The notes: generated by a model not told the origin, from the letters alone. A DNA stretch of 49,285 nucleotides from Mycobacteriales bacterium (GCA_035504215.1 DATJSI010000086.1:1-49285), one strand, 5' to 3'. Shown: positions 6,275 through 15,724, counted from the stretch's first letter. Translations and numbers: made by a program.

Positions 6275-8419
6275 GTGCGCACGCGTCTTCTGAGCGCAAC
6301 AGCGGTCTCGGCGGTCATCGCCGGGTCGGCTGTCGTCGGCGTCACGGCAGCGGCTCCGGCCGGTGCCTCACCGCATCACGACGCCTCGTCCAGCTGCCGG
6401 CTGGCGAACGGCATCAAACACGTCATCCAGATCCAGTTCGACAACGTGCACCTGACCCGGGACAACCCGAACGTGCCGAGCGACATGGAGCAGATGCCGA
6501 CCCTGTACAACTTCCTGAAGGACAACGGGGTCGTCCTCGCCAACACCCACGACGACCTGGTGCACACCGCGACGAACTTCATGTCGAACCAGACCGGGCT
6601 CTATCCCGACCGCACCGCGATCACCCAGTCGAACAGCTTCAGCTACTACACGCCGAGCGGCAGCACGCAGACCGGTATCTCGTTCGCGTACTGGACCGAC
6701 CCGCTCTACGACCCGTCGGGCAAGCCGGCCGACACCAGGTACAACCTCGAGTACACCGCGAACCGCGACGACGTACCGAACGACACGAACGTCAACGTGC
6801 CGGCACCGTGGGTTCCCTACACCCGCGCGGGCTGCAACGTTGGCGACGTCGGCATGTCGAACGAGGTGCTCGAGAACATCGGCACCGACATCCCCACCGT
6901 GTTCGGCCCGGACTCCCCGCAGGCGGCCGAAGCGGCCACGAACCCGAACAAGGCGACCGCCGACGTCGTCGGGTATGCCGTGCACTGCGCCGCCGGCTCC
7001 GCGACGTGCGCGAACGGCCAGACCGACGCGCTCCCCGATGAGCCGGGTGGCTACCACGGCTACAAGGCGCTGTTCGGCAACGCGGAGATCCAGCCGGTCA
7101 TCAGCCCGTCCGGGCCGGTCAAGGCGCTGAACGGTACGACGATCAGCGACGCCTACGGGAACGTCGGGTTCCCTGGCTTCGACTCGCTCACTCCGACCAA
7201 CTCACTCGGCTACGCCGCCACCATGCTCGAGCACAACGTGCCGGTCGTGGACGTCTACGTGTCCGACGTGCACACCGACCACACCGCTGCGGACACGGGC
7301 GACCTCGGCCCGGGCGAGCAGACCTTCGAACAGCAGCTGCACGACTACAACGTCGCCTTCGGGCAGTTCTTCAGCCGGCTCAAGGCCGACGGCATCACGC
7401 CGGCGAACACCCTGTTCTCCGTCACGACCGACGAGGGCGACCACTTCTCCGGCAGCCAGCCGACGCCCGCCAACTGCACCGGGCTGAACGGCAACTACTG
7501 CTCCTACACCACGAAGTCCGAGGTCAACGTCAACCTGCCGGGGCTGCTCGCCACGAAGGACGGGGACACCACGCCGTTCGCAATCCACAGTGACCCGGCG
7601 CCCTCGCTCTGGGTGACCGGCAACCCTTCGCCGACCAACCCGCAGGTCCGCCAGCTCGAGCGCGACATCAGCGGCCTGACGGTCACCAACCCGATCACGG
7701 GGAGTACGGACAAGGTGGCCTACCAGCTCGCCGATCCGGTCGAGGAGAAGATCCTGCACTTCGTGTCCTCCGACCCGGCGCGCACTCCGACGATGACCGC
7801 GTTCTCCGGCGAGGACGAGTACGTCGGCGGCGGCGCGCAGAACTGCAACGAGCCGTGCGTCTACACCTCGTCCGGCTATGCCTGGAACCACGGTGGGCTC
7901 TGGCCCGACATGCAGGACATCTGGTCGTCGTACGTCGGACCGGGCGTGCGGGCACGGGGTGTCAACACCTCGGTCTGGGCGGACCAGACCGACACCCGTC
8001 CGACGTTGCTTGCCCTCGCCGGCCTGAGGGACGACTACAACGTCGATGGCCGGGTGCTCACCGAGCTGCTCTCGCCGAACGTGCTGTCGCCGGCGGTTCG
8101 TGGTGACACCAACGACATCGTCGATCTCGGCCATGTGTACAAGCAAATCCTCGCGTCCGCCGGGCAGTTCGCCGCCGACACGCTGACCGCGTCCACCCGG
8201 GCGCTCGCCAGCGGCTCGAGCAGCAACGACCAGGAGTACCAACGGATCGAAGCGGCGCTCTCCGCTTTGGACCACGCACGGAACGCGCTTGCCAACCGGA
8301 TCGGTCCGGCGTTGCTCGACGCGCAGTTCGACAACCAGCCGATCTCGCACCGCCAGGCACGCAGCTGGATCGTGCAGGCCGACCTGTTGCTGGCCGCCGC
8401 ACACGTGCTCGCGAGGTAG
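6275..8419 (+). CDS. Secreted alkaline-phosphatase-superfamily phosphoesterase-like protein
   Basis: A 714-residue exported protein. Residues 1 to about 31 form a signal peptide (MRTRLL, Ala/Val core, AGAS). The mature part has alkaline-phosphatase-superfamily features: an early Asp in QIQFDN, a THDDLVHTATNFMSNQTGLYPDR segment where the nucleophile normally lies, a late metal-site motif TTDEGDHFSG, and a WNHGG motif. Hydrolysis of a phosphate ester or sulfate outside the cell is likely; the substrate is unknown. The start is GTG at 6275 with GGAGG (6263-6267) 7 bases upstream. The gene ends shortly before a strong hairpin. Confidence 0.85.
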   Translation: MRTRLLSATAVSAVIAGSAVVGVTAAAPAGASPHHDASSSCRLANGIKHVIQIQFDNVHLTRDNPNVPSDMEQMPTLYNFLKDNGVVLANTHDDLVHTATNFMSNQTGLYPDRTAITQSNSFSYYTPSGSTQTGISFAYWTDPLYDPSGKPADTRYNLEYTANRDDVPNDTNVNVPAPWVPYTRAGCNVGDVGMSNEVLENIGTDIPTVFGPDSPQAAEAATNPNKATADVVGYAVHCAAGSATCANGQTDALPDEPGGYHGYKALFGNAEIQPVISPSGPVKALNGTTISDAYGNVGFPGFDSLTPTNSLGYAATMLEHNVPVVDVYVSDVHTDHTAADTGDLGPGEQTFEQQLHDYNVAFGQFFSRLKADGITPANTLFSVTTDEGDHFSGSQPTPANCTGLNGNYCSYTTKSEVNVNLPGLLATKDGDTTPFAIHSDPAPSLWVTGNPSPTNPQVRQLERDISGLTVTNPITGSTDKVAYQLADPVEEKILHFVSSDPARTPTMTAFSGEDEYVGGGAQNCNEPCVYTSSGYAWNHGGLWPDMQDIWSSYVGPGVRARGVNTSVWADQTDTRPTLLALAGLRDDYNVDGRVLTELLSPNVLSPAVRGDTNDIVDLGHVYKQILASAGQFAADTLTASTRALASGSSSNDQEYQRIEAALSALDHARNALANRIGPALLDAQFDNQPISHRQARSWIVQADLLLAAAHVLAR

Positions 8420-8440
8420 CCGGCCGCACGGTTCGGTACG

Positions 8441-8491
8441 GATGGCCGGCGGCGGGTTCGGGACTACGGTCCTACCCTGCCGCCGGCCATC
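8441..8491 (+). terminator. Strong hairpin downstream of the phosphoesterase
   Basis: A 16-base arm (8441-8456, beginning GATGGCCGGCGGC) pairs with 8476-8491 with a single mismatch. The 19-base loop can itself form GGAC/GTCC (8461-8464, 8469-8472). There is no T-run, as is common for actinobacterial terminators. It lies 21 bases after the stop codon and before the next gene. Confidence 0.7.
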
Positions 8492-8575
8492 GGCCGTTCG
8501 CAGCTCGCGGTCTGCGTCGGCCGCTACCTCCGCTGATGCGACGATGACCCGGTTCATCGGTGAGGAGGTCGTGCT

Positions 8576-9604
8576 GTGGGCTCGGTGCTCAAGAGCCTGG
8601 GCGTCGAGCTTCCCGTCGTCGCGGCGCCGATGGCCGGTGGTCCGTCGACACCTGCCCTGGTCGCCGCGGTCGCGCGCGCCGGCGGGCTCGGCTTTCTCGC
8701 TGCCGGCTACCGGACCGCACAACGGATGAGCGAGGAGATCGCCGGCGTCCGCGCGACGGCATCGGCATTCGGGGTCAACCTGTTCGCACCGAATCCCTTG
8801 CCGGTCGGCCTGTCCGCCTTCCGCACCTATGCGCGCGCGCTCCAACCGGTCGCCGACCGCTTCGGGGTCATGGTCGAGTCGGCCGAGCCGGTCGAGGACG
8901 ACGACGACTGGGCGGCGAAGATCGACGTACTGATCCGCGACCCGGTTCCCGTGGTGAGCTTCACCTTCGGCATTCCGGACGGCGGCACGGTCGCGCGGTT
9001 GCGGGCGGGCGGCTCACTGGTGATCCAGACCGTCACCAGCGCCGACGAGGCCCGCCGTGCACGCGACGCGGGCGTGGACGCGCTGGCGGCGCAGGCCTCG
9101 GTCGCAGGCGGGCACTGGGGCACGCTGACCCCGCAGCAGCCCCCTGCGACGATGCCGCTCGCCCAGCTCACCGGTGCCGTCATCGCGGCATCCGAGCTGC
9201 CGGTGATTGCAGCGGGTGGCGTCACAGACACCGAGCAAGTGCGTGACCTGCTCGGCATCGGTGCCGAGGCAGTGGCGGTCGGCACCTTGCTGCTTCGTGC
9301 CGACGAGAGTGGGGCCTCGGACGTGCACAAGGCCGCTCTTGTCGAGGCGCGAGGCGAACCGGTCCTGACCCGAGCGTTCACCGGGCGCCCGGCAAGAGGC
9401 CTGCCCAACGAGTTCATCCGCCGGTACGACGAGCTCGCACCGTTCGGCTACCCCGCGGTCCATCATCTGACGAGCGGCCTGCGCAAGGCAGCCGCGGCTG
9501 CCGGCGACCCAGAGTGGGTGAACCTGTGGGCCGGTGTCGGCTATCGAGCCGCGACGGCAGAACCTGCCGAGGTGATCGTCCGCCGCCTGAGCGCTGCGCT
9601 GTGA
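8576..9604 (+). CDS. Nitronate monooxygenase (2-nitropropane dioxygenase family)
   Basis: A 342-residue FMN enzyme with a TIM-barrel fold that oxidises alkyl nitronates such as propionate-3-nitronate. Visible motifs: APMAGGPS (17-24) at the FMN site, QASVAGGH with the catalytic His180, AAGGVTD (202-208) and AVGTLLL (224-230) for FMN phosphate. The length is normal. The start is GTG at 8576, 6 bases after GAGGAGGT (8562-8569). It is a likely detoxification enzyme. The next gene begins 46 bases later in the same direction. Confidence 0.92.
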   Translation: MGSVLKSLGVELPVVAAPMAGGPSTPALVAAVARAGGLGFLAAGYRTAQRMSEEIAGVRATASAFGVNLFAPNPLPVGLSAFRTYARALQPVADRFGVMVESAEPVEDDDDWAAKIDVLIRDPVPVVSFTFGIPDGGTVARLRAGGSLVIQTVTSADEARRARDAGVDALAAQASVAGGHWGTLTPQQPPATMPLAQLTGAVIAASELPVIAAGGVTDTEQVRDLLGIGAEAVAVGTLLLRADESGASDVHKAALVEARGEPVLTRAFTGRPARGLPNEFIRRYDELAPFGYPAVHHLTSGLRKAAAAAGDPEWVNLWAGVGYRAATAEPAEVIVRRLSAAL

Positions 9605-9650
9605 CCGCGCCGGGTCGATCTAGGGTTGACCCGCACGAAAGGGGGCGGAC

Positions 9651-10937
9651 ATGACCTCGTCAGCGCTATCGACCGGTGACCTGGCCGCTGCCCGGGACGC
9701 CGTGCTCTCACTGTGCCCCGTCGGCGCGGACCTGGATGAGGACGGCAGCCTGAGGATCGGCGGGATCCCCGTCGACGAGCTCGCGTCGACCTACGGCACA
9801 CCGGCGTACGTCGTCGATGAGGACGCATTGCTGGCCCAGGCCGGCCGTTTCAGGACGGCCCTCACCGCCGCCTGGCCGCGATCGCGTGTGGTCTTCGCAT
9901 CCAAGGCCTTTCCGTGCACCGCCGGTTACCGGACCTTGTCCGCGGCCGGGTTGGCGATCGAAGTGTCAGGCGGTGGTGAGCTCGCGGCGGCACTCGCCGG
10001 CGGCGTCACCCCGGCGGACATCGTGATGCAGGGCAACGCCAAGACCGACGAGGAACTCGAGTTGGCACTCGACGCCGGGGTCGGCACGATCGTCGTCGAC
10101 AACTTCGACGACATCGACCGGCTCGAGCGACGGGTCGTCGACACCCAGCGCGTCCTGCTTCGCGTCATCCCGGGCGTTCGTGGCGAGACCCATGACGCCA
10201 TGTCGACCGGTCAGGCCGGGTCGAAGTTCGGTCTGGCCGCAGCCGACGCCGAACGTGCGATCGCGATGTTGCGAACCAGCGACCGGCTGTATCTCGCCGG
10301 CGTACACATGCACATCGGCAGCCAGATCTGTGCGACCGAGCCGTTCGTCGCCGCGGTGGAGGCGCTGAGCCGGTTCGGCGAGTTCGACACCTACGACCTC
10401 GGCGGCGGGCTCGGGGCGCGCTACACCTACGCCGACGCACCACCTGGTGTGGAGGACTGGGTTTCGGCGCTCGTGGCGGCGGCCCGGCGCTGCCTGCCGG
10501 CAGAAGCCGAGATCCTGATCGAACCCGGTCGGCGGCTGGTGGCCCGGTCCGGCGTCACGCTCTACCGCGTCGTGTCCGTCAAGGGACACCAACCGACGTT
10601 CGTCGCCGTCGACGGCGGCATGGGTGACAACCTCGACGTCTCGCTCTACGGGCAGCGGTTCGAGGCCACGCTTGCGCACCGGGTCGGAGGTGGTGAGCCG
10701 GTCGAGCTGGTCGGCCGGCACTGCGAGTCCGGCGACGTGATCAGCCACGCCGTGCCCCTGCGCGACCCGAAAGTCGGTGACATCGTCGTCGTGCCGGTCA
10801 CCGGGGCCTACTGCTACACGATGTCCAACAACTACAACGGTGCCCGCCGCCCGCCGGTCGTGTTCTGCCGTGGCGGTGAGGCCCGGCTGGTCGTGCGCCG
10901 GGAGACCTACGAGGACCTGCTGCGCCGCGACCAGTGA
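9651..10937 (+). CDS. lysA: Diaminopimelate decarboxylase
   Basis: A 428-residue PLP enzyme of the alanine-racemase-fold decarboxylases, converting meso-diaminopimelate to L-lysine. The PLP lysine is Lys85 (FASKAFP). HMHIGSQ is at 219-225, GGGLG at 251-255, EPGR 291-294, CESGD 358-362 (Cys and substrate site across the dimer) and YCYTMSNNYN 387-396. Start ATG with AAAGGGGG just upstream. It is not next to argS or homoserine genes as in many actinobacteria, so it may be a second copy or a relative acting on a related amino acid, but all catalytic residues are intact. Confidence 0.9.
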   Translation: MTSSALSTGDLAAARDAVLSLCPVGADLDEDGSLRIGGIPVDELASTYGTPAYVVDEDALLAQAGRFRTALTAAWPRSRVVFASKAFPCTAGYRTLSAAGLAIEVSGGGELAAALAGGVTPADIVMQGNAKTDEELELALDAGVGTIVVDNFDDIDRLERRVVDTQRVLLRVIPGVRGETHDAMSTGQAGSKFGLAAADAERAIAMLRTSDRLYLAGVHMHIGSQICATEPFVAAVEALSRFGEFDTYDLGGGLGARYTYADAPPGVEDWVSALVAAARRCLPAEAEILIEPGRRLVARSGVTLYRVVSVKGHQPTFVAVDGGMGDNLDVSLYGQRFEATLAHRVGGGEPVELVGRHCESGDVISHAVPLRDPKVGDIVVVPVTGAYCYTMSNNYNGARRPPVVFCRGGEARLVVRRETYEDLLRRDQ

Positions 10938-10948
10938 GCGGTGCCGCC

Positions 10949-13195
10949 TTATGGCGAGCCGGGTGCGGCGGCCGGGCTCGACGACGACGAGGCCGGACTC
11001 GACGACGACGGCGTCGGTGACGGCGAGGAGCTCGATGTCGCGCTCGATGTCGCGCTCGAGGTCGGCGACGCCGAGGACGATCCACCCGCCGGCGGAGAAG
11101 CAGGCGTGGATGCGGTCGGTGACGGCGAGGTGGACGACGACGGACTCGGGCTCGGCGACGTGCTGGTGTACGCCGGCTTGCCCTTGGCGGGCTGCAACAG
11201 GCTCGGTGTGTGCACCGGCCCGCGTTGCGGTGCCAGCAGGCCGAGGACGATCACCACGATGAGAGCGCTGGCCCCGGCCGCGCCGAACGCAAGCGTGACC
11301 CGAGCGCCGGGCGACCCGCGCAGCCACTCGGTACGGCGCCGCGCGGCCAGCTCCGGCGGGAGCGACGCACGCTGTGCTGCGCGCGAGTTCACCAACGCCG
11401 CGCCGTAGCTGATCGTCGGCCAGACCAGCAGGATCGCGGTGAGCGGACCGGCATAGGTCGTCGGCCTGGTCAGCGAGGTGATGATCGCGGCCAGCCCGGC
11501 GAGCGCGAGCAACGTCTCGCCGCGGTTTCCCTTCACCGCGTCCCAGAGGGTGGAGCGGTCGCTCGTCTTCGGCGTACGCAGGAACTCGGCCTCGCGCGCG
11601 TAGAGAGCCTGGACGGATGCCCGCGCGGTGACCAGCGACGTCGACTGCCAGATGAGGAACGCGCCCAGCGCCTCTCGCCAGCTTGCTCCCGTCCGCCGGC
11701 GAAGCAGAGCGATCGCACGGATCAGACCGAGCGCGAACAGCAGCGGGATGGTGGCGATCAGGAAACCGGTGAGCTTGCGGAACAACAACCCACCGCCGGC
11801 GCCGATGTTCGCGGCGCCGGCCAGGAGAAAGAGAAAGAACAGCAGGCCGAGCAGGTCGCCGTACCACTGCAAGGCCCCCGACAGGTAGGCCCAGCGCTGG
11901 CCGGTCGACATCCGGTTGTCCGCCGCCGCCTTGCCGAACAGCAACGACCGCCAGTGCATGCGGAGGATCTGGATGCCGCCGAAGCACCAGCGAAACCGTT
12001 GCCCCTTCAGCGCCTCGAAGGTGAGCGGCATGATGCCGTGGCCGAACGACCGATCCACGTGCAGGCCGGACCACCCGGCGCGAAGCAGCCGCAGAGAAAG
12101 CTCGGCGTCCTCGGTGATGCACCACTCGTTCCAGCCGCCGAGCTCGTCGAGGGCACGACGCCGGATCAGGCCCATCGTCCCGGCGAAGATCGCGCCGTCA
12201 CGCTCGTTCCGCGACGGCTGCGACACGGCGAAGAAGTACTCGTAGGAGTAATACAGCCGGCGGTAGTAGCGGTCGCCCTGCCACTCCCGGTAGTCCTGCG
12301 GCGCCTGGATGAACCCTACGGACTCGTCGCGGAACAGCGGCGCGCATCCTCGCAGGAAGTCCGGGTTCATCTGGTAGTCCGAGTCGCACACGCCGACCAG
12401 CTCGGCCCGCGGGTCGGTGAGGTGCTGGAGCGCGTAGTTGAGCGCGCCCGACTTGTAGCCCGGCCAGTCCTCGAGGTGCTGGAACTTGACGCCGTGCTCG
12501 AGACACCATGCTTCGACCGGTCGCCACAACTGCGGATCGTCGCTGTTGTCGTCGATGGCAACGACCTCGTACGACGGGTAGTCGAGCCGAAGGAGCGTGG
12601 TCAGGGTTTCGATCACCATCTCGGGTGGCTCGTTGTGCGCGGGGACGTGCAGGCTCACGAACGGCAGCGGCCCGGTCTGGAACGCCTCCGTGCTGGCCCC
12701 TTGGCCGACCCGCCGGCGCCAGCGCTGGCTGCCCAACGCGTCGCACAGCTCCCATAGATAGGCGCACGCAAGGAACGCCGCGAACAGCTCGAGCAGCCAC
12801 AGCAGGAAGCCGCCGGCCTCCGACAGCGCGGACAGGCCGCTCTGGAAGGTCCAGTCGAGCATGAACGCGAGGTAGGCGACGAACAGAAAGACCGTGCAGG
12901 CCCAACACAGGTGGGCGCGCGCGCTCCATCGCCGCGTAGCGGGAAGCCACAGCAGCGAGCCGAGCGCAAGCGCGGATGCGGATCCGATCAGGTTGATGCG
13001 AGTGGCGCCGATGACGTCCAGCACACCGACACCGACCGCCACGGTGATCGCCGTGCCGACCACGGCAAGGATCAGGCGTCGGCTCCACGCCCACGTCCCG
13101 CCGGCGTTGCCCATCACGATGGGGACCGGAGCGAGCAAGAGCGCGGTGCTCAGCACGGCGCACGCGAGGCCGGCGATCAGCCACGACGCGAGCAC
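10949..13195 (-). CDS. Membrane GT2 glycosyltransferase (cellulose-synthase-like) with Ser/Pro-rich C-terminal tail
   Basis: A 748-residue processive-type glycosyltransferase. Four or so N-terminal membrane spans precede a cytoplasmic GT2 domain with Asp215-Asp216 (IDDNSDD), DSD 271-273 (nucleotide-sugar/metal), TED 361-363 (catalytic base) and QRFRW 399-403. More membrane spans follow. This set is that of BcsA-type polymerases, so it probably makes and extrudes a beta-linked glycan. The last 70 or so residues are almost only Ser, Pro, Thr and Ala, after a final span. Start GTG at 13195, AAGGAGC 6 bases upstream. No PilZ domain is visible. It follows topoisomerase IB by 90 bases on the same strand. 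Confidence 0.9.
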   Translation of the reverse strand: MLASWLIAGLACAVLSTALLLAPVPIVMGNAGGTWAWSRRLILAVVGTAITVAVGVGVLDVIGATRINLIGSASALALGSLLWLPATRRWSARAHLCWACTVFLFVAYLAFMLDWTFQSGLSALSEAGGFLLWLLELFAAFLACAYLWELCDALGSQRWRRRVGQGASTEAFQTGPLPFVSLHVPAHNEPPEMVIETLTTLLRLDYPSYEVVAIDDNSDDPQLWRPVEAWCLEHGVKFQHLEDWPGYKSGALNYALQHLTDPRAELVGVCDSDYQMNPDFLRGCAPLFRDESVGFIQAPQDYREWQGDRYYRRLYYSYEYFFAVSQPSRNERDGAIFAGTMGLIRRRALDELGGWNEWCITEDAELSLRLLRAGWSGLHVDRSFGHGIMPLTFEALKGQRFRWCFGGIQILRMHWRSLLFGKAAADNRMSTGQRWAYLSGALQWYGDLLGLLFFLFLLAGAANIGAGGGLLFRKLTGFLIATIPLLFALGLIRAIALLRRRTGASWREALGAFLIWQSTSLVTARASVQALYAREAEFLRTPKTSDRSTLWDAVKGNRGETLLALAGLAAIITSLTRPTTYAGPLTAILLVWPTISYGAALVNSRAAQRASLPPELAARRRTEWLRGSPGARVTLAFGAAGASALIVVIVLGLLAPQRGPVHTPSLLQPAKGKPAYTSTSPSPSPSSSTSPSPTASTPASPPAGGSSSASPTSSATSSATSSSSPSPTPSSSSPASSSSSPAAAPGSP

Positions 13196-13285
13196 GCGAT
13201 AGCTCCTTGCCGGATCTTGGGGGATGGCGTTGGCGTGATCATTTCCGCGATCCGGCCACCAGAAACCGGCGCCCGATAGCCGCGC

Positions 13286-14329
13286 TCACGCGCGCCGGTC
13301 GACCCTGTCGTGAAGGAAGCGGTGCATGAGGTTCTCGTCGGCACCGAGGTAGCGGGTCGCGCGGGCGCGGTGCCGGCTCAGGAAGGTGTCGAGGTCGCTG
13401 GTGAGGTAGGCCTCGAGGATCTCGGGATGCACATAGTGCGCACGGGCGACCGCCCGGGTGTTGCCCAGCGCCTCGGCGGCCGCGTCGATCGCGTCCACCA
13501 CGCAGCTGCTGCGGTCGGGTTCTCCCAGCCGGGCCCGAAGGTGAGCGAAGGCGACCCGGGACCCGCGCCAGGTGCGGAACTCCTTCAGCGTCACGTGGGA
13601 GCCGCACAGCTCACCCAGCCGCTCGTTGATCTCCTCCGCCGTCACCGGCGACCCGTCGACCGTGAACAGCCGGCGGCCACGCTGATCGGCCAGCCGCCGG
13701 ACCACCCGGGCCACCTTGGCGTCCTCGAGGACCACGAGCGCCTGCCGCTTGGACTTCGCCGGAAACGAGAAGGTCACCGTGTCGCGCGTCACGGACACAT
13801 GCTTCTTGGTCAGCGTGCTCAACCCGAAGCTGTCGTTCTCCTCGGCGTACACCTCGGAGCCGGCGCGCAGCCCGCAGCGGTCGACGATGCGCAGCATCGC
13901 CGCCGTCACCAATGCGCGGTCGAAGGTACGCCGGCGCAGCTGGCTGTCGACGTCGGACCGGACCGCCGGCAGGTCATTGCCGAAGTCGACCAACCGGTCG
14001 AAGTTGAGCCGGTCGCGCACTTCCCGCCATCGCTCGTGGTACAGGTACTGCTTGCGTCCGCGGTCATCGATGCCGGTGGCCTGCAGATGCCCGTCCTCGT
14101 CGGCGCAGATCCAGACCTCCTGCCAGGCCGGCGGGATCACGAGTGCCTGCACCCTCGCTCGCACTGCCGCGCTGACGGGCCTGCCGTTCGACTTCCGATA
14201 GCTGAACCCGGAGCCGGCCCGCGCCCGACGCAGCCCCGGCTCCTCCGCCTGCACGTAGCGCAACCCGGCGAGCTCCGCGCAGCGTTCGGCATCGTCGTAG
14301 AGATCAACGACCGGCACAGCCTCGGGCAT
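13286..14329 (-). CDS. DNA topoisomerase IB (poxvirus/bacterial type)
   Basis: A 347-residue enzyme relaxing supercoils through a 3'-phosphotyrosine. The catalytic set is complete: Arg155 (GLRAGSEVY), Lys175/Lys176 (LTKKHV), Arg252/Arg255 (KEFRTWRG), His298 and nucleophile Tyr299 (ARAHYVHP). An N-terminal IB domain is seen (GSGFSYRKSNGRPV; IPPAWQEVWIC). I chose ATG at 14329, with AAGGGG about 12 bases upstream; a TTG at 14356 with GAAGG 7 bases upstream would add 9 residues. Confidence 0.93.
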   Translation of the reverse strand: MPEAVPVVDLYDDAERCAELAGLRYVQAEEPGLRRARAGSGFSYRKSNGRPVSAAVRARVQALVIPPAWQEVWICADEDGHLQATGIDDRGRKQYLYHERWREVRDRLNFDRLVDFGNDLPAVRSDVDSQLRRRTFDRALVTAAMLRIVDRCGLRAGSEVYAEENDSFGLSTLTKKHVSVTRDTVTFSFPAKSKRQALVVLEDAKVARVVRRLADQRGRRLFTVDGSPVTAEEINERLGELCGSHVTLKEFRTWRGSRVAFAHLRARLGEPDRSSCVVDAIDAAAEALGNTRAVARAHYVHPEILEAYLTSDLDTFLSRHRARATRYLGADENLMHRFLHDRVDRRA

Positions 14330-14678
14330 GGCGAACAGATGCCCCTTGCTCCGCAAACGGAACCTTCGGCCACCTTCCGGAATCGGGACCTTCGGCGACT
14401 CGTACGGGGTAGTTCGGCCGCGGTGACAGTGGCAGCTGCGCGCCTACGGTGCGGGCATGCGAAGCCGCCACGAGCGCCGCCGCACCGCCCACGAAGCAGG
14501 TATCCCCCCGACCGCGAGCTGGACCTGCCCCCACGACGTCGATCATCCGGCCTGGTGCCCGACCTGCCGAGTGCACTGGCAGGCAAGGATGCGGCATCCG
14601 TCCTGGCCGCGACGCGAGGAGGCGTCAGCGACGCACCGCTAACGGATTAACCCGTGGGCACGCGGGGACCATCTGCGC
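14330..14678. other. Gap between topoisomerase IB and the Mrp operon
   Basis: The region holds the divergent control region of the topoisomerase and Mrp genes and one doubtful small ORF (14457-14642, listed separately). No clear palindrome or promoter match was found by eye. Confidence 0.4.
14457..14642 (+). CDS. Possible small Cys/His-rich protein
   Basis: A 61-codon frame with good third-position G/C and a compact putative zinc site, CPHDVDHPAWCPTC (about residues 24-37), followed by HW. It has no convincing ribosome site and other frames are open here, so it may be chance. If real it would be a zinc-ribbon-like miniprotein of unknown role. Confidence 0.3.
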   Translation: MRSRHERRRTAHEAGIPPTASWTCPHDVDHPAWCPTCRVHWQARMRHPSWPRREEASATHR

Positions 14679-15161
14679 GTGACGAAGATCGCCAAGGTCG
14701 GCGGGGAGTGGCTCGCGTGGACGGCGGCGGCGCTCGGTGTGTGGCTGCTGACGCTGTCCTCCGTGACCGGCGCCGACCTGATCGTGGCTGGTCCGTCCGC
14801 CGCATCGTGCGCGGCGGCGGCAGTCGCCGTACGCCGCACGCTCGGTGTGCGGCTCGACCCGTCGCGGCGATACCTGCGCTGGGCCGTTGCCGTTCCCGCT
14901 GCGGTCGTCGCCGACACGGTCGCCGTGCTGGCACTCCCCTGGCGCGAGCGTTTCCGTCCCCGCAGCGAGGGCCACTGGCAGCGCATCCCGGTTGCGCCCG
15001 GTCCTGACCCGCGCCCCTCCACGACCCGCGCTGCCGCGACCCTGCTCGTCTCGCTGAGCCCGGGAAGCTTCGTCGTCAACGGTGACGTCGACACCGGCGA
15101 GCTGCTGACCCACGTCTTGGCCGGCGGGCGCCGGTCGATGACGGATGCGGTACGCCGATGA
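14679..15161 (+). CDS. mrpE: Mrp cation/proton antiporter subunit E (MbhA-like)
   Basis: A 160-residue membrane protein of the MrpE/MnhE family. It has two to three N-terminal hydrophobic spans and a cytoplasmic C-terminal region ending in the family pattern LVSLSPGSFVVNGDVDTGELLTHVL. It is part of a multi-subunit Na+(K+)/H+ antiporter. The start is GTG at 14679. It is the first gene of a seven-gene operon and overlaps the next gene by 4 bases (ATGA). Confidence 0.88.
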   Translation: MTKIAKVGGEWLAWTAAALGVWLLTLSSVTGADLIVAGPSAASCAAAAVAVRRTLGVRLDPSRRYLRWAVAVPAAVVADTVAVLALPWRERFRPRSEGHWQRIPVAPGPDPRPSTTRAAATLLVSLSPGSFVVNGDVDTGELLTHVLAGGRRSMTDAVRR

Positions 15162-15412
15162 ACGCCTGGCTCGCGGCGTCGGCCGCGCTCATCGTGATCG
15201 GCCTGGTGCCGGCTCTACTGATCGGATCGCACGGTGACGCGATCTCCCGCCTGGTCGGCCTCGAGCTCGGCGTCGCGGTCACCGTCCTGTTCCTGATGGC
15301 GTTCGCGGCAGCCGTTGACCAGCCGAGCTACCTGATCGTCCCTCTCGTGCTGGCCGCATTGAACGTGGTCGGCACGCTGGTCTACACCAGGCTGTTGGGA
15401 CCGCGGCCATGA
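15158..15412 (+). CDS. mrpF: Mrp antiporter subunit F
   Basis: An 84-residue protein with three membrane spans, typical MrpF/MnhF length. The R-L-V-G-L-E-L motif lies between spans 1 and 2. It overlaps the genes on both sides by 4 bases, so translation is coupled. Confidence 0.9.
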   Translation: MNAWLAASAALIVIGLVPALLIGSHGDAISRLVGLELGVAVTVLFLMAFAAAVDQPSYLIVPLVLAALNVVGTLVYTRLLGPRP

Positions 15413-15714
15413 CGCGAGACGTCATCTCCGACGCGTTGCTCGCGGCCGCGCTGCTCGTGATCCTGCTGTCGGGCGTGGGCGCGCTGACAATGCGTACGAC
15501 GTTCGGCAAGCTGCACTACCTGACGCCGGTCACCTCGGTGGCGGGTCCGCTGTTCGCGGCCGCGATCGTCGTGCACACGGGCTGGGGCATCACTGCCGGG
15601 TTGCAGCTGTTGATCGTCGCGTTACTCGGAGTCACCGGGCCGATCCTGCAGATGGCGACCGGCCGGGTGGAAGCCCAGCAGCGCGGCATCCTCGACCCGA
15701 CGAGCCCACCGTGA
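15409..15714 (+). CDS. mrpG: Mrp antiporter subunit G
   Basis: A 101-residue MrpG/PhaG family protein with three membrane spans and the family region MRTTFGKLHYLTPVTSVAGP (about 28-47). It overlaps mrpF by 4 bases; the next gene starts 10 bases downstream. Confidence 0.9.
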   Translation: MTRDVISDALLAAALLVILLSGVGALTMRTTFGKLHYLTPVTSVAGPLFAAAIVVHTGWGITAGLQLLIVALLGVTGPILQMATGRVEAQQRGILDPTSPP

Positions 15715-15724
15715 CGAGGGCAGC

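Noticed and set aside
8441-8491. Hairpin considered as an operator
   Set aside because: It lies 21 bases after a stop codon, is very G/C-rich with long arms and has no symmetry relation to a start codon, so a terminator fits better.
9611-9633. CGGGTC/GACCCG inverted repeat between nitronate monooxygenase and lysA
   Set aside because: Only 6 bases per arm with an 11-base loop in G/C-rich DNA; too weak to call as terminator or operator.
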